From an uncultured Porphyromonas sp. (GTDB lineage Bacteria > Bacteroidota > Bacteroidia > Bacteroidales > Porphyromonadaceae), in the NCBI GenBank assembly GCA_900554935.1, contig USJF01000091.1, forward strand, positions 1 to 5,784: a stretch of 5,784 bases of DNA, given 5' to 3'. Below the pieces are notes generated by a model. That model made no database searches, had not been told where the DNA came from, and was given only the letters and a program-made list of their open reading frames with translations. This document shows, piece by piece, positions 5,268-5,784 of this stretch (position 1 is the first letter of the stretch; the number at the start of each line of letters is the position of its first letter). A program made the position numbers and the translations under genes.

Positions 5268-5784
5268 ATGAATATCGCAATCGTAGGCGCCTCAGGTGCC
5301 GTAGGACAAGAGTTGATCAAGCTACTCGAAGAGCGCCAATTCCCATATACCTCTCTCCGTCTATTCGGTTCGAAGAGAAGTGCCGGTACCAAGTACACCA
5401 TCAGAGGCCGTGAGATAGAGGTAGAGCAATTGGAGCATGGCGATGCCTTCAAAGGCATAGATATCGCCTTCGTCTCCGCTGGAGGAGGTACCTCATTGGA
5501 GTTCGCCGAGACCATCACGAAGCACGGAGCGCTGATGATAGATAATTCGAGCGCCTTCCGTATGGATAAAGAGGTACCATTGGTGGTGCCAGAGGTCAAT
5601 GCCAAGAGAGCCCTAGAGGCACCCAAGCGGATCATTGCCAACCCCAATTGTACCACCATCCAGATGCTCGTGCCACTCAAGGCCATCAACGACCTCTCCC
5701 CCATCACCAAGGTACACGTCGCTACCTATCAGAGTGCGAGTGGCGCTGGGCAGTCGGGTATCCAGGAGCTACTAGAGCAGACCC
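5268..5784 (+). CDS. asd: Aspartate-semialdehyde dehydrogenase, 3'-truncated by the window edge
   Basis: The first 172 codons plus one base are visible, about half of a normal enzyme of roughly 330-340 residues. The product reduces L-aspartyl-4-phosphate to L-aspartate-4-semialdehyde with NADPH, feeding diaminopimelate/lysine, methionine and threonine synthesis in the cytoplasm. The N-terminus [17 protein letters not shown] contains the NADP-binding GASGAVG (7-13). SAGGGTS (70-76) and [10 protein letters not shown] (91-100) follow, then PEVN (108-111) and the active-site ANPNCTT (124-130) with catalytic Cys128. [12 protein letters not shown] (153-164) carries the substrate-contacting Gln155. 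The start is the only ATG consistent with the conserved N-terminal beta strand, and it follows an A-rich stretch without a clear Shine-Dalgarno. No promoter is evident in the 29-base gap after ung, so it may be co-transcribed with the upstream genes. A minus-strand frame across the same bases is its shadow. Confidence 0.97.
   Translation, partial: MNIAIVGASGAVGQELIKLLEERQFPYTSLRLFGSKRSAGTKYTIRGREIEVEQLEHGDAFKGIDIAFVSAGGGTSLEFAETITKHGALMIDNSSAFRMDKEVPLVVPEVNAKRALEAPKRIIANPNCTTIQMLVPLKAINDLSPITKVHVATYQSASGAGQSGIQELLEQT

Larger units (their letters stand above)
1359..5784 (+). other. Probable six-gene operon (DUF4199-like, GT2, apbE, AlkD-like, ung, asd)
   Basis: Successive junctions are overlaps of 20, 14 and 4 bases, then gaps of 6 and 29 bases, all on the same strand, with no hairpin at any of these junctions. 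Co-transcription through ung is close to certain by spacing. Inclusion of asd is likely but an internal promoter is possible. The operon promoter should lie between the hairpin at 1285-1325 and 1358, but I find no convincing TAnnTTTG element there, so read-through from the DUF1573 unit cannot be excluded. Confidence 0.7.

Noticed and set aside
5249..5710. Minus-strand reading frame of 153 codons
   Set aside because: It is antisense to asd, whose NADP-binding and catalytic motifs are unmistakable on the plus strand.

Overview
This window looks like chromosomal DNA from a member of the Bacteroidota, most likely Porphyromonas or a close relative. This rests on the kinds of protein present (DUF1573 protein with an SSCGCT motif, DUF4199-like membrane protein, DUF1232 protein, Bacteroidota-style lipoprotein ApbE), the roughly half-GC composition, the weak Shine-Dalgarno signals and a TAnnTTTG-type promoter candidate. 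No database search was possible, so genus is an inference. All convincing genes are on the + strand.

Layout. (1) Positions 2-340: the 3' part of a DUF1232 small membrane protein whose start lies before the window. (2) Positions 341-812: a 472-base gene-free stretch, the most unusual part of the window. It holds four tandem 23-bp units whose 11-bp core flips orientation halfway through, then a C-rich tract with a C10 run and a strong GC hairpin, then a candidate promoter and a structured leader. (3) Positions 813-1226: a secreted DUF1573 protein, closed off by a terminator-like hairpin at 1285-1325. (4) Positions 1359-5784: six tightly packed genes, namely a DUF4199-like membrane protein, a polyprenyl-phosphate-type family 2 glycosyltransferase, an ApbE FAD:protein FMN transferase lipoprotein, an AlkD-like HEAT-repeat protein, uracil-DNA glycosylase (ung), and the first 172 codons of aspartate-semialdehyde dehydrogenase (asd), cut by the window end.

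The junctions in block 4 are overlaps of 20, 14 and 4 bases, then gaps of 6 and 29 bases, so co-transcription is very likely at least through ung. Functionally the block joins envelope work (glycosyltransferase with its membrane partner), flavinylation of exported redox proteins, DNA base repair (AlkD-like protein plus Ung) and amino-acid/diaminopimelate supply (asd). It looks like a housekeeping operon of mixed function rather than a mobile island.

I see no transposase, integrase, phage, toxin-antitoxin, CRISPR, tRNA or rRNA signal. The points most worth following are the core-flipping 23-bp array, the neighbouring C-rich/G-quadruplex and hairpin element, the DUF1573 leader with two competing hairpins, the AlkD-like protein that appears to lack AlkD's catalytic Trp/Asp pair, and a shift from G-rich to C-rich coding strand inside the operon.
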